From: Ananas comosus
Lineage: Eukaryota > Streptophyta > Magnoliopsida > Poales > Bromeliaceae
Length of the DNA stretch: 64,000 nt
Direction of reading: 5' to 3'
NCBI RefSeq assembly: GCF_001540865.1
Contig: NC_033634.1
Location: forward strand, 238,498 to 302,497
Part shown: positions 1 to 13,200 of the stretch, piece by piece
How the letters are laid out: the number at the start of each line of letters is the position of its first letter
Numbering within the stretch: the first letter of the stretch is position 1
Made by a program: the position numbers and the translations under genes
The notes under the pieces: generated by a model
Told to the model about the DNA's origin: nothing
What the model saw: only the letters and a program-made list of their open reading frames with translations
The model's database searches: none

Positions 1-200
1 ATCTACTATTAAAATTGTCAATTTTGAGACCTTTTGATCACTAGCCAAATGATGTCGAAAAATTATAAAATTTAGTTTCCAAATATTTTTAATAGTGTAG
101 ATCAAGTCTAACGGAGCCGATCGTCGATTTGGAAGTCGCATCATTGAAAACAACTTGTTAGTACGGAGGCCTCCGTGCTACCGATAGTATACCAGCCTAG

Positions 201-201
<1 letters not shown>

Positions 202-256
<55 letters not shown>
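202..256. repeat. TA microsatellite
   Basis: An uninterrupted (TA)n tract of about 55 bases in intergenic DNA. It is a probable length polymorphism. Confidence 0.95.
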
Positions 257-258
<2 letters not shown>

Positions 259-2175
259 CTCTAGATAGAGGGAGAGATTTGGAGAGGGGTGGAAGTCGAC
301 AACACCGATACCATCGCCGGCCTTATCGACGACGTGTATAATGTAATGGAGGGGGGTCGAAGGGCTCTATCGATTATGCCCATGGCATTAGGAGAGCAAA
401 CGGTACACGTTTTAGACTTTGGGAAATAAGATGTAAATTGAAAGGATCCCTGATGAAAGGCATGACATTCTCGTTTTCTCCATTATTACTCTATTAAATG
501 AAAAAATGAGGAGATTACTCTATTAAATAGAAAGATAAATACTATTACTCTATTAAATGGGAAGGTGAAAAGATTATTTGATTAAATGGAATGGTAAATG
601 GAAGATGAAAGGATTAGTCTATTAAATGAGAAGATAAATGGGAAGGTGAAGATACGACATTGTGAGATAAATTGGATACATGAGAGGAAGTATCTGGTAG
701 AGGCGAACTTAATATTCAATAGAAAGGATGGAGGAGGTGATAATAATACTGGTAGCTAAGTGGGCCCAAATTCAATAGAATTCTACCACGTCGGATAGAA
801 AACACGGAAATTAATAATTTTGTATAGATTATCATCATCAATGCTAACTATATATTCTTTATCTATAATTAAATGATAAACCTTACATGCTAGGGTCTAA
901 AAAAATCAGATTTTATTTATTTATTTTATTTATTTATTTTTTATAACACTAAATTTTTTTAAAAATAATATAAAATATGTACACTCTTGAATATAGAGAG
1001 AGAGAGAGAGAGAGTTAGTATTTTTTATTTTTTATATTTTATTTTTTTGCAAAGCCTAACTTCAACGACAGCGCGAAAAGAAAGAAGTTGGGCGAAGAGA
1101 CGGGTGACGTCACGCTTTACGGCTCGCGCGACGCATGTCAAACCGTGGGGCCCACGCCGGCCGCACGCGTGCGATCGATGAGCTGGTTGGGTTCGGCCGG
1201 CATCCCCGCCAGTCAAACCATTTTCTTATTCGACGCGACTGCGACTGCGACTCCTCGAACCCGCGTCCATTCCACAAACCGACAAAACTTTGACCCCTCC
1301 ACTGCCATCCTGTGATTTGTGTCCATCCAATCCGCAAGTCAACTTCAGCGTGTCACCGAGCCCAAATGATAAAAAATTTAATAATTACAATCTTAAATTT
1401 TAGGTATAATAATTTTATATTTTCAGCGTATGCTATCATTCTTTTCAAGAATAAATTTTAATATGCAATATATATTTATAAAAAAAGTTGAGTTTTTTAA
1501 CTTGCGGGTAAAATTTGTTTTCTAGATAGCAAATCAAAGTTGTTTAATTGTTTTTCTCATCCACGCTTGGTGGAGAAAATGCACGGTCGAAACCATTCAT
1601 TATTTTGTGGTTTCTTCTCTATTTTCTTAAAGATGATGGAGATTGTGATCCAATCGAAGCTGTTGCGGAAATTTCGCCTACTCTTTTTTGTTTTTAGTTT
1701 GACTGCTAGCACATTACTCATCATTTCACGTTGACATCTGTATCATCTCCTCATGTGCACTAATTTAACATTTTTCTTATTTGCATCTACTTGAGTAAAA
1801 GGCCCCAGGGGAAACTGTGACCCGCCGCTGCTGCTTTCAACTAATATGTATTTACAAAGGTAAGATATAGAATCAACGGAAATTTTGAGAAACACGTGGC
1901 TAGTTATTGCGTATTTTCTTGATCAGTGACACATTATTTAGTGAACCTTGGGATCATGAAAAAAAAAAAAAAAGGAAAAAAAATTAGTAAACATGCTAGT
2001 GCTCTGTGATTGTATACTCAACTAGTTGAGGAAGAGCATGTTCGTCCGTCCGTAGAAGGCAAAAACCAACGCCACATGTTATTTATCCATCGAGACAAAT
2101 GTGGCCCGTGTCCCACGAAAGGACAAATAAGTTTGGCTATCGAGACACAAACCGAACCCACATGGAAACAAGTGN

Positions 2176-2250
<75 letters not shown>
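2176..2250. repeat. TA microsatellite next to an n
   Basis: A (TA)n tract of about 75 bases directly after an undetermined base at 2175. The true tract length may be misassembled. Confidence 0.95.
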
Positions 2251-2253
<3 letters not shown>

Positions 2254-2433
2254 AATGACATGGGCAGAGGAATTTGACCCAACCTACTGCTATGTGTAGG
2301 CTGGGGTGATTTGGGCCGCATGAAACTCAGGCCCTCAGCCCAATCTTCTGTTAGTGCAGACTCACATCCAGGCCTAAAGATGTACAGGCTATATTCTTCT
2401 ACCAACAGGAATAAGAGAGAGATAGAACAAATG

Positions 2434-2595
2434 TTTTTTTTTTTAAGAGAGAAATAGGTAGCACGCTACCCGCTTCGTTTATTTCATTTAGAAATAAACT
2501 TAGCTGGAAATGTGAATCAACTAGGATTCAAACTTGGGCCTCGAGTACCAACCATCAAATCCTTTACCACTTGCTCTAGAGACGGTCGGTGAGAG
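2434..2595 (-). mobile_element. tRNA-derived SINE, full-length copy 1
   Basis: On the plus strand this begins with a T run (the poly-A tail of a minus-strand element), then a conserved AGAAATAGGTAGCACGCTACC segment region, and ends at about GACGGTCGGT. Read on the minus strand, the head contains a Pol III box A-like TAGAGCAAGTGG and a box B-like GTTTGAATCC. A direct repeat AGAACAAATG flanks it (2424-2433 and 2596-2605), consistent with a target-site duplication. The same sequence recurs at 10927, 45793 and 59456, with shorter pieces elsewhere. Confidence 0.85.
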
Positions 2596-3205
2596 AGAAC
2601 AAATGTTAACTTACTAATCACGTAGTGCTCAGGTAGTACATAGTAACACTAGTCCAGATCTTTATGTTTCTTTCTCTTTGGGCTTAAAATACAGAAATCG
2701 TTTCTGCTTTCTCGGCATATCAACATAGAAAGCTGCAGTACATAGCTACAATGTTCTTAACTGTACTTCAGTGATGTAGTATATGGTTAGGATCTTTGCA
2801 GCGGCAGAGAGTTTCAACTTTCAAATTGGGAGTTATTGCAGGCTTTGTTCTTTTTGCAGCTGCGAGCCGCATTGCAAACCGCGGCACCGATCAGATCAGG
2901 GCTCACCGCAATGTCGGCTTTAGCTGGCTTAGTTGACCACATCAACGATTTGAAAGTGTTCGAACGTGTGTTCTATTTGTGACTGATCGGCATTCATCAA
3001 CTACCGTTTCTGATTAGTTCTGGCAAAATATAGTAGATTCCATTTGAGTAGTAGGGTCGCAAAGGAAAAGAAGCAACCTTTCTCTTTTTTCTTTTTTATT
3101 AATCTATTTCACTTTATGCATTACAGATTCAAACGTGTGTACATCTTCCAAAGCCCCTCACTCACCCAGCAACAGGAAGAGGAGAAAGAAAAGGCTACTG
3201 ATCGA

Positions 3206-3559
3206 TCACAATTTGTTCTCAGAATCTCTCTTTCTAGTTACGCGAATGTAGGCGACGACGGCGCCGAAAACAGCTGTGGCGAGGCCGCCGAGCATCACCT
3301 CCGCCGCGAAGATCGACTTATCGAACGGCCGACGATGGCGATTCTCAATTCGACGCCACGCCTCACTACTCTCCGGTGCGGTGGCCGTCATTCCCTTATC
3401 CTCAGCGCCGGAGGACGCCGAAGGTGCTTCGGCACCCTCCTGCAGGCCCATTTGTATAGCAGCGGCTTTGGCTTCTGCGTGAATTGGCCGAGCTGTTGCA
3501 AGAAAAGCTACTACAGGAAGAGAAGCCAAGCAGAAGAAGACAAGCAGGCGAAGACACAT
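3206..3559 (-). CDS. Small plant protein with signal peptide and C-terminal membrane segment
   Basis: This is a single-exon frame of 117 residues. The first ~28 residues form a hydrophobic signal peptide (MCLRLLVFFCLASLPVVAFL) with a plausible cut after HA. A low-complexity Ala/Ser/Glu-rich linker follows, then a compact conserved-looking block, RRIENRHRRPFDKSIFAAEV. A hydrophobic helix (about residues 86-106) and a basic RVTRKR stop-transfer end complete it. The layout suggests a short single-pass protein entering the secretory pathway with a small cytosolic tail. The C-terminal block resembles an uncharacterised plant family, and I cannot assign a function. The plus-strand frame over the same bases lacks any recognisable feature and I treat it as a shadow. 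Confidence 0.7.
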   Translation of the reverse strand: MCLRLLVFFCLASLPVVAFLATARPIHAEAKAAAIQMGLQEGAEAPSASSGAEDKGMTATAPESSEAWRRIENRHRRPFDKSIFAAEVMLGGLATAVFGAVVAYIRVTRKRDSENKL

Positions 3560-6500
3560 TTTCTTCTCGCTCTCTTGTTTTCCTTTTTTTCACCCTTTGC
3601 GCGTGTTGTATGGATATTGAAAAATGATTGTACGCATGTAGAGGGGTTCTTATTAGTCCCAGGAGAGCAGGTTGAAGCTTGTGACCGTAACACTTTTATA
3701 GAATCAGCAAGTAGAAATGCTTTGTTGGTCCCATAGACGGCTCCTAAAGCGCTACTGACATTTCAACAGTGTTTAATAAGTCGGTGCGCGCAAACTATGT
3801 TTCATCCTCAACAGTAAATAAGAGTAAAATTTAAAAATCTATACTGAATTGCTTTAATCTCTTTTAAGATTGAAAGTGCGACAGCACTTGATAAATCTTT
3901 ATGTAGTAAGTATAACTTGTACCATAAGAAATCGGAGGATACTTTTTGTAAAAGGAGAAGTTTTAGAATTAATTATTGAGAGGTGCGGTGGTGTTTCTTC
4001 TTGGTCCTGGTCCTATGAGAGCAGGTGGGGTAAGTACGTACGTGTTCAAGTTAATGAATTGTTCGACTGCGCTTCTAGAAAAAGGAGGCCTACACTCTAG
4101 AGCAATTTTTCTCTCTGCTTCAGAACTAATAAATCTAAAGATTTTACTTTTTCAGCATCAAAAAAGAAAAAATAAGAAAAAAACAAAATAGAAAAGTTTG
4201 CTGATAATGAGTAAGCTCCAGCTAGCTGATGCAGAGTGGTCCGAGCTCAAAAGCGAGATGTAGAACTCAGCAAATTCTCTAGAATAGTAAAGAGAAGACG
4301 CAAGCTGTACGACGGGTGTTGAATTACATATACTAAGAATGAATAAAAGACAAGGGAGGCCAACTGGGAGGGATTTTGCAGGAGTCTGAAACGTGTGTGA
4401 TCTGCTGCTGCTGCTGCTGCTGCTGCGTTCTAGCTAGCAAGTGACGGAGGAGACTACTGTACTGTCAAACGCCAGTTCTTACTTCTTGGACGGTGAAAGG
4501 ATGCTGAAATATATGTCCACAATACCCCCCGCGGCAGAAATGCTTAATAATGCTTTTCCTCTTTTAATTTCCTTCTCAAATAGTTCCAAATACATAAATT
4601 TCTTCTCAAAAAAAAAAAAAAAAAAAAAAAACATAAATATCGCATCAGTCACTATTAGAGAAATTTTTTTTGAGGAGAAAGGCAGCACGTTATCCGCTTC
4701 ATTCATTGAATTGATGAACTAGACTACAAGAATGAGACAGTCAGAATCTCTGTTGACAGAAAAATAAAAAGTTTTTATTTCATCTCGAACATCTGTACCG
4801 GCAAAAGCTCGAGTCGTGCTAGTATATAAATAGATCCCAATCGTGGAAGTTAAATGGATATCAAAAATCAAAAATAGAAAATTAAAAGCTCAACTTTGAT
4901 CAGATGGCTTTAGCCTTTGAGGGATAGATTGGCCATTTTGTGTCGGTGAAAAGGACTGAGGGAGAAACAAGCGCCCGTAATATTATTATTAATGATACAT
5001 TAATCTTTTTGAGTACTATAAAAGGAAAATTAATTTTACTCGTTATTCCAGCTGTGCGACACGCAATCGTGCCAAAATTGAGTTCAGAATTGGGTTTGAG
5101 CACCTTGCCACCCCAAAAATCGTCAAGATAGAAACAACTGAATAGTATGTTTAACACCAGAAGATCAATCTGAAAGTGCATGTACTGGAAGGTTAAGAAA
5201 CAGAGTGCATCAGATGTTGCATAAGCCGAGCCACTGTGATTTCGTTCATTCGTTGGCAGGGCAACAAGACACAATCTCTAGAGGGGTACGATACGATCCT
5301 CATTTCGAAAATTTGAAACAAAGGTGTAGAAAACTAAGATCCTGATTCTACAGAGTGATTAAAATAAAAAAAAATGTCGGATGCATGATTGCGACCGGAG
5401 AGAAGCCCTAGAATAGCAAAGGAGACATATATATGTGCCTTATTACGAATTAAGATTTTGTTAGCGTTTGGTCGTGTCGGTATGTCTCATATGCAACTTA
5501 ATAGTGTCGGATTGCTTGGTTCAGTTTATATTGGATGGTCACTGACTCTCTGATTAATATTCACACTGCCTCTCCCTCCCATCAAACGCGCGAATTTTTC
5601 ATTACTTTTATAAGTTGTGGTTTTGATTCTATGCTTGCCATACATTCACTTAAATTTACTAGCTAAGTTATGGACCGAGTGTTTGTTTATCCTCATTGTT
5701 GGCATTTAAAAAAAAAAAAATTAATTAATTAATTGAGGCTGAAATTTATAATTAGGTTCTAAATTACAAACATAGGAAGTCATTAGAATTTTTATTTTTT
5801 TCTAATTTTGTAGATAAATAAAAGAAAATTAAGCACAACAAAACTCAAAAGTAATATTTTATCGACTAGAAGCGCACATAGCTTGTATGGCCCAGATACT
5901 CGGGCTCCTTTTAAGTTGGGCAACCAACATGTGATGCTGAACAATGAAGGAGCAAGAATGCATGATGTTGGTAAATTCCTATTAAATAACCTCAATTAGC
6001 ATAATACAATTCGTTATCTTCTTGTTGTTAATTAATTTATTCTCTGCTCAATAGGTCCCCCCCGAGTCATCATAAATATAATAATAATTGATGAGTGGCG
6101 GAGAACCACCCAACAGCATGGGGTGTCTAATTAACACAGAGCAAGGAATCGAACCCCATTTCCCTCGTCCGTGCCAAGGAGACAAACTAAATTACTTGCT
6201 ACATATGCAAACATTTTTCTTCGTTACATGTCGCAACTCCATCTACCAATTTTGCGCGGAAGCATGCATTTCTAGTTGAAATTAGACCGTCAATTTGATT
6301 CTTGTCTGTAATTTGTACTGAACATGAGCGTACAATTTTAGAATAATAATTCTTCTGATATTTAATAAGATATTACAAAATATAATTGATAAATTAAATT
6401 TTTTACAATATTGTCCGAACTAAATATAAAAATAACTATAAATAATCTGATTATTATATTAAAAAATGACTTTAATTTCATTTTTCTTCTTAGATTATGC

Positions 6501-6981
6501 AAAAAATGATAGTCATTCCCATTTTCCGATTTACGAGGCAATCTAAAACATTACCAAAGGGAGAGCAAGGATTGTGAGTTGAAACTGACATGTGGGACCC
6601 ATCGTCATTAGATTTTTTTTTTCTTTTTTTACCCCCACTTTAATATTAATATTAATAATATTAATTAAAAGTCTAAAATTGCTAATGCGACGTCGAATTC
6701 ACGCAACGTTGAGAACCACAACGCGGTGAACAAACCCACAGTCACCCCCAACCTTATCTATTTCTCTTCCCCGCCACGTCAACAAGCGACGACGCTAACA
6801 CAGCGTGGTCTCAAAAGTGGTTACTTTTTTTCCGGTCTCTTTGTCAATTAGAAGCTCAACCGACTCTGTCGCTCGTTCTCTTCTTCCTTCGCGGCCCTCT
6901 GAGGAGAGGATCTCATCGTCTCCCCCTCTCTCCACTGCTTCGTTCCCTCGGATTAGGGTTCTGAGACCGAGCGCGGATCCG
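3560..6981. other. Intergenic region between two small membrane-protein genes
   Basis: No supportable gene. It contains a CTG repeat near 4401-4425, an A run at about 4609-4631, a truncated SINE-like piece at 4664-4718, and AT-rich DNA. The final ~250 bases, with pyrimidine-rich sequence and several short upstream ATGs, are probably promoter and 5' leader of the gene starting at 6982. The two flanking genes point away from each other. Confidence 0.5.
4664..4718 (-). mobile_element. 5'-truncated SINE fragment
   Basis: A T run followed by GAGGAGAAAGGCAGCACGTT and TATCCGCTTCATTCATT matches the poly-A end of the SINE family seen at 2434 and 10927. The rest of the element, including boxes A and B, is absent. 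No clear target-site duplication is visible. Confidence 0.55.
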
Positions 6982-9276
6982 ATGGGAGGAGGCGCCATGA
7001 GAACCGCGGCCAAGGCGATGCTGCGCGGGTACCACCCCTCGGCCGCCCCCTTCGCCGGGGCGGCGCGGAGGGCGCCCGTGCCCCCGCCCTCCGCCGCTGT
7101 TCCCGTGGCGGCGACGGTGGCCGAGGGAGCGCCGTCGATCTCCCTCGTCTCCGGCGATAAGGGCCGCGCCGAGGCGGTGGAGACGGCGCCGCAGTGGGCG
7201 CCGACGTGGGAGGTCGACGACGATGAGTGGGATTTGGCGGGGTGGGCGGTGGAGGAGGAGACGAATCCCGCTCCGAGGCTCGTGTTCGGGCCCGTCCCCA
7301 CCCTGGATGAGGCTAAGGAGGCGACTTCGGATCTCACCGATGCGATCGAGAAGTAAGTTCGTTACTAAGTTTACCATCCCCATTTCTGTTTCTCTTTTTA
7401 TTATATTTCCTGGTTTCCAATCAGAGTTTTGCGTTCTTCCATGTTTTTAGTTGTTTATGATTTGGGAAATTAAATCGAGCACTATAATTGAATTGAAGGT
7501 TCTCGATGCAATTTTATGATAAAATTGTGATTTTGAGTTTTTTTTTTTAAAAAAAAATCTTTTCATATGGTTTGCTTCGGATATGCTGTTCGCCTGATTT
7601 AACAAATGATTTAGTATCTGAAGATAATTATTAGTAATTTGAAAAGAGGATTCTTAGTGATAATTACTGTGAACCCACTTTTGAAAGGTAGCCTAGGTTG
7701 TTACCTTGGAGTTTTCTTTTAGTTTCGAGTGTTGACTATGTGATTAATTTACAGAAAACGGATCCTTGTTACTAGATGTTAGTGATGATACTTGATTTGG
7801 TTTTATTCACTGCATAAAATTTTGAATTTTTTTGTTCTTTTTCATTTACTTTAAACTTTCTGATTCCAATCTGAATATTGGGTTGAGTCGATTAATATTT
7901 TCGTGATTCTGATTTACCATCTCAAAATGATGGTCGGCTATTGTTGTTATGCTTCTTAGCTCTTTTGGAAGCTGGAGGGGAGGTCACTTGATCGGTGTGC
8001 GGTGTTAGCTTGATGATTTGCCATGACTTCAGATGTTTTGTAATGTAGCTGATGTACAATCATGATTTCCAAGTAAAAAACTTTTCTTTATGCTTGTAAC
8101 ATGATAATTTTTCAGGGTATACTTCTCTGGAACTGCTGCTGAGATTTCTGGCAAGGATGGTCAGGGGAATAGCTCTCCTGAAGTGGATTCAATCATTCCC
8201 TCAATGCCGAGACATGTCGTTCAAGCATTCTCATTGCTACACGGAAGCCCGGAGGCTCAGGTTCTAAATTTTTGTACTTTATTTGTATCAAGTGCAGATT
8301 AGTTTGTTTACAATTTATATTGCCTTTTGTTCCATTTTGTTTAAGCATCATTGCTGTGAAGTGATGCTTGATTCCTTACCTAGAATAGGTACTTGCTCGT
8401 AGTGTGTTTGATATATATGCTATGCTATTCAACATAAAGTAAAAACTTAATACTAGTGCAGTTCTGGCTTAATACTAGTGCATTTGTGGGTTAGAAGTTT
8501 CTTGCTATTGAATGATGTAGTTTTCTTTTGAGTGCTTTTCTACATCCATATTACAGGAGTAGATCTGTCTAGTCCATCGTGTATGCAACACATTGGAGAA
8601 GTAGAGATTTATACAGAAATATGTAAATCAAGAAGCTTATGAAGAAAATGGATTTCTCTTGTTATAGAGAAGGGCAATACCATTTTGACATGGCCCATGG
8701 TTATACCTATTTTTATTTTAGCAAACTATGCAAAATTCTCTCCACCGAGAGCTGAAGAGGAACCTCAATTCAATCTTGGCTTTATGTGCAGAGTGTTGTT
8801 GCTTCTCTCGCATCTGACAAGAACGTCTGGGATGCCGTAATGAAAAATGAGAAGGTCGTGCAATTCTATAGGAATCATCAGTCAAGTAAGCACTTATGAA
8901 GCAAAAAATGGCCTCTCTCTTTTCATAATTGTAGAATGCTCGAGTATAATGTGCTATTTTAATTGCAGCTTTAACTGAGTCTGCTGCTGAAAATGCATTT
9001 CCGGCAACTTCTCCAGAGAAAATTGATTTTGGTTCTGAAGATACATCTGAAGGCTCAGGATTCGCCGAATTTTTTAATGGAATCAGGATCAAAGTTGTGG
9101 AGATGGTAAGCAATATATCCAACTTCATTCAAGATCTCTTTGGCGCTTCATCAGAGGCAACCCACTCGAAGGCCGAGAACAGTAATTCTGATTCGTATGT
9201 TAATGCCGCGTTGGGCGGATCATTTATAGCACTAGCTATAGGAGTGATCTTGGTGGTTCTGGTAAAGAGAGGCTAG
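6982..9276 (+). CDS. Unknown C-terminally anchored membrane protein
   Basis: Four exons (6982-7352, 8116-8260, 8792-8885, 8969-9276) join in phase at canonical sites into 305 residues. Exon 1 is strongly GC-rich and encodes an Ala/Pro-rich, probably disordered start, then an acidic Trp-containing block (WEVDDDEWDLAGWAVEEE) and a segment with PTLDEAKEATSDL. Exons 2-3 add a helical part with MPRHVVQAFSLL and DKNVWDAVMKN. The last exon ends in a hydrophobic segment of about 20 residues followed by Lys-Arg-Gly, so the protein is probably tail-anchored with its bulk in the cytosol. I started at 6982 because the in-frame upstream ATG at 6805 would add an unlikely leader. I do not recognise a characterised family, so the role is unknown. 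The poly-T/C-rich introns are normal for a plant. Confidence 0.8.
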
Positions 9277-10297
9277 GTCGACTAGCTCATTCATCTCTTG
9301 CTTCTGAAAACAAGGCCCATGGTACTCTTCGTAAAGTGTCTAAATTTGTGGAAAAACTTGCCTTATTTGTGGTATTGAATATTACTGTGTTTGGTTTGGT
9401 TGGAGGACAGGTGTCTAGCGGTTTAAGTCCAAGTTCTTTCCATTGCGTATAAAGAGTCAATAAGAATTTTTACAGATATGATGTACCGGAAATGACTCGT
9501 CGATTTGACTACTTGCTTGTATTGTATATACTAACTTAATATCAGTTCCTCTCTTTATATGTTGGCGTAGCTGGATTGTATTCTTAATACATATGCCTCT
9601 GGATGCAGAATGAGGAAAACATAATGGCAATGATTTGGAACTTGAATGACCACTGAATAGCAATCTTATGGCATTATCTTTCGTGAGAGAGGAGAAAAGA
9701 ATGCATAGTTAACATAAGCCAGTAGTTGACCGCATATAAAATGTTTGTTCTTTCTTTCCCCCCCCAAATTACTCCCCCCCAAATTACTCGGTTAGGCGAG
9801 AGCACGAGACGGAAAAGACTAAATCTCGTCTTGTTGATATAGATGGCTCACAAAGAATGATATAGGAAACAGTTTCATATCATATTTCATACACTTCCTG
9901 TACAATACTGAAGAGTTAAAAAGGGCTGCATTACGCCAGTAACTTAATCATGAAATGCTTATTATTCCCCAAGCAGAAGAACATAACATTTCTTCTTATA
10001 ATTTGCAGAAATTCCATTTGTATTAGCAGTCCTTACTCAAGGAAGGGAATAACAAGCCCTCATAATCTCGTATCAAGAATACACACTACACAAGAATATA
10101 AATTACCAAGATCTTCTTTTGATAAGTTACAAAGTCATTTGTCTAAGTCACAAGGAAAATTTGGCCGATCTGTGTTTTGTCGCTGTTAGTAGGCTCTCTA
10201 AGGAAGACCAAACGGTGTCTCCAACTTATTTCACCCACGTGCCCCGCTTAATGAAAAAAGCGAGTCAGTGAATCATCTGTGTTCAGACTCCCTGTGT
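9277..10297. other. Tail-to-tail intergenic region
   Basis: This lies between the stop codons of two convergent genes and should hold both 3' UTRs. It includes two adjacent C runs with a CCAAATTACTC repeat around 9760-9790. No gene seen. Confidence 0.5.
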
Positions 10298-13200
10298 TCA
10301 GGCTCCGGTTCTGATGAACTCAATATCGTCGTCTGCTATGCACGTCTTCCCTTTATTGATACTACTGTTCCTCCTGTTTGCGGGCGGTTGGCCTCTCTGT
10401 AACAAAAAGGTTATCTCAACAACGTAATAAGAAATTTAGATCAGAACATAATAGATTGAGTGGGGGTACCTTTCTCAACACGAATGCCAAATAAAGATAA
10501 GCTACATCCCACTCATCCTGGGACAGCGTACCTGCATATCATAAATTGTTACGCAGAAACAATTAAGATTGCATCGGAGTAAAATTTTGATGATAAAGAA
10601 GAAATATGCAATATACTTTGGTCCTGATTTCCATCACCCAGAGCACCAAGCCTTCGCATGAGCTCAGCAAACTCGGGTTTTCTCAAGTACTCATTTACAA
10701 ACTCGTGGGAGTTCTTTACGAAAACGAGCTCCAAGTCATACTGAAAGAGAAATAGAAGTTTTAAGTGATCTTATCAGATCAAGGAGGAGTTTCATGATTT
10801 CATAGCAGACGGAGATGAAAGCATGCCTGCAAGACAAAATTAGCTTTTCTGAAACAAATATCTTTTCCAATGTTGCGGTAAGTTCTAAATGTCTACATTT
10901 CACTTAAATTATACAAGTAAAACGTGTTTTTTTTTTTGAGAGAGAGATAGATAGCATGCTACCTGCTTCGTTTATTTCACTTAGAAATAAACTTAGCTGG
11001 AAATGTGAATCAACTAGGATTCAAACTTGGATCTCGGATACCAACCACCAAGCACTTTGCCACTTGCGCTAAGGACGGTCCGTACAAGTAAAACGTGTTG
11101 CATGAAGGCATTTTAGGATAACATATCTTCAAGTAGTATAAGAAAAACAAATCTTTTTAAGCAATTCAATACAATGAAAGAGTCTAACTAAGAGGATGAA
11201 GTTTCAAAACGCCTCATTCAAGTTCCTTCTGTTGTGCAAAACTGCATAACCATATGCCAAAGGAAACAACAACACATGCCAACACATTCAGAATCATTTG
11301 CATGGAAGTTAAAACAGCTTTGTGTCCACTAAAAGAAACAACAGATCAATGTTAAAACCGAGAAAGATCCAGACCTCATTTGCTAGTGATTTGAAGACAT
11401 TAAATGGAACAATCCACTCTGGACAATCAACAGCATCCTGAAATTATACAAACAGAAGCTCCCAATCAGTCCAACAGTAAAATACCAAAATAAAAGAACA
11501 TAGGAACTAAGAAAAATATTAGAGAATACGAACTAAGCATGAAAGTTGATATTAGAGAACATGTCTTGCTTTTACCTCCAAGTGAAACTTGTACTTGATG
11601 CCAAAAGGACTAGATGCTGGGAATTTCTGAACAATGAGAAGTTCAAGGAAAAAAAATTGATATCAAATGCATACGAACACAACATAGAGAGAAATTAATG
11701 AAGTGGTAATATATGAAAATGAATGATTAAGAGAATCACCTTTTGAGCATATTCTTCATTGAAACAAATCCAGTAAACACTATTCCCAAATTCCAATCCT
11801 TCAGCTGCATATACTAGACTAGATCAGCATCTGTAAATATTTTGTATTTGCAAGAATAACAAAAGCAACCATACCAAACCCCATAACTCATCTAAATAAA
11901 GCAAGAAATGGCAATGCCAGAACAACTGAAGTCTCCTCTTGTAACGAAAAAGAATATGTGTATAATACGACAGGTCTTTATATGTTCGATTATTTGCTAA
12001 CGGTTCACAGATATGCTTGCAAACTGATAAACATATCTCCAGAGTTCCAGCAAAAACTGCAGGCCAAGATTCTCCTTATGGCAAGAATGTATCCTCATTA
12101 TTTCCACATGGAATTTCATTTTCATCGGCATGAACTAAACAACACTCCCATAATGTGAGAATTCACAAATTTCATTTCCTTCAACAGGACTGTAGGGATT
12201 GTAAGAACCATTTCTTGTAACGGCTCTATTTTAAAAAATAAAAAAACCCTCTGCCTACTCCGATTGACAACACAATTCAATAAACTTACAATGATAACAT
12301 TGCTTAAGGCTTCGGAAATGATCTTCAGCTCAACAGAGTCATATGTATAAAAGTGAAAGATGTGTCAAAATCTTACCCAGGAAAAGATTCATTGAATTCA
12401 TTTTCTGATAGGAAAGTAATATCTTACTTTAAACATGTGCAGACTGCAAAAGGTTGTTATTAATCTATGTATAAAAAGTTATCAAATTATTCATTACTGG
12501 AGATGGTTCTATAAGAAAGTATTGTTTGAATTGGATAAAGCAAAGATCCAAAAATAAAGGTGAAGATGACGATCATATTGGATCATTGTAATTTGCAAGC
12601 TAAATACCTTCACGAAGCCTTTTAATGATGACATTTGCATCAGGCATAGTCCCAATAAAGGTACCTCCGGGCCGGAGCAAGGCAGATATATTTGCCAAGG
12701 CTCGCCTTGCACGTGCTTCAGTTGACCATGAGTAGTGCATGGCAAACTGCAAAACAATAAACATAAAGTATAATAGTAAAGTCCTTGTTGCAGCATATTT
12801 AACTTTCAATATGTTGGTGATATCAGAGTACTCACCTGACAGCTGCATATATCAAATGGTGCATCATCATGCAAATATTTATCCAAGCGAGCCTAAGAAA
12901 CAAGCAAAAGATTAGACTCCACAGTAAATAACAAATCATAAAGAAAATTTCCAAAAATGGTGGGAAAACATATCTCCCAAGAGTAATTTTTCAAGAAAAT
13001 GTAGAAAGAAACTTTATCAACATTCAAGCATTTCACTGTTGCTAATACGACTGATATCTTTGTGCTTAAACATTTGGCATCTCGGTAATTTGGAAAAGAT
13101 CATTCATTACCTCAAAGCAATCAGCACAGATAAGGCGTGCAGGAAAGCTGAACTTTTTCCTGCGTTGCTGTTGGTCTGCATCACCGTTATAACGGGTCCT

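Larger units (their letters stand above)
1..3205. other. AT-rich intergenic region
   Basis: I see no supportable gene here. The stretch holds two long TA microsatellites (202-256 and 2176-2250), a short GA run near 995-1014, a GC-rich patch at about 1080-1330 with overlapping short frames on both strands but no recognisable protein, and one SINE copy at 2434-2595. An undetermined base (n) at 2175 borders the second TA tract. Confidence 0.6.

Noticed and set aside
1025..1337. Overlapping short frames on both strands in a GC-rich patch
   Set aside because: They are short, mutually overlapping, without domain, splice support or a sensible start context.
6795..7383. Two long minus-strand frames
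   Set aside because: Both lie over the GC-rich first exon of the plus-strand gene at 6982, which continues in phase through three more exons. The minus frames do not.
10927..11082. Possible tRNA gene
   Set aside because: Box A and box B are present, but the sequence does not fold into a tRNA with matching acceptor arms, and it is repeated with poly-A tails and TSDs, so it is a SINE.
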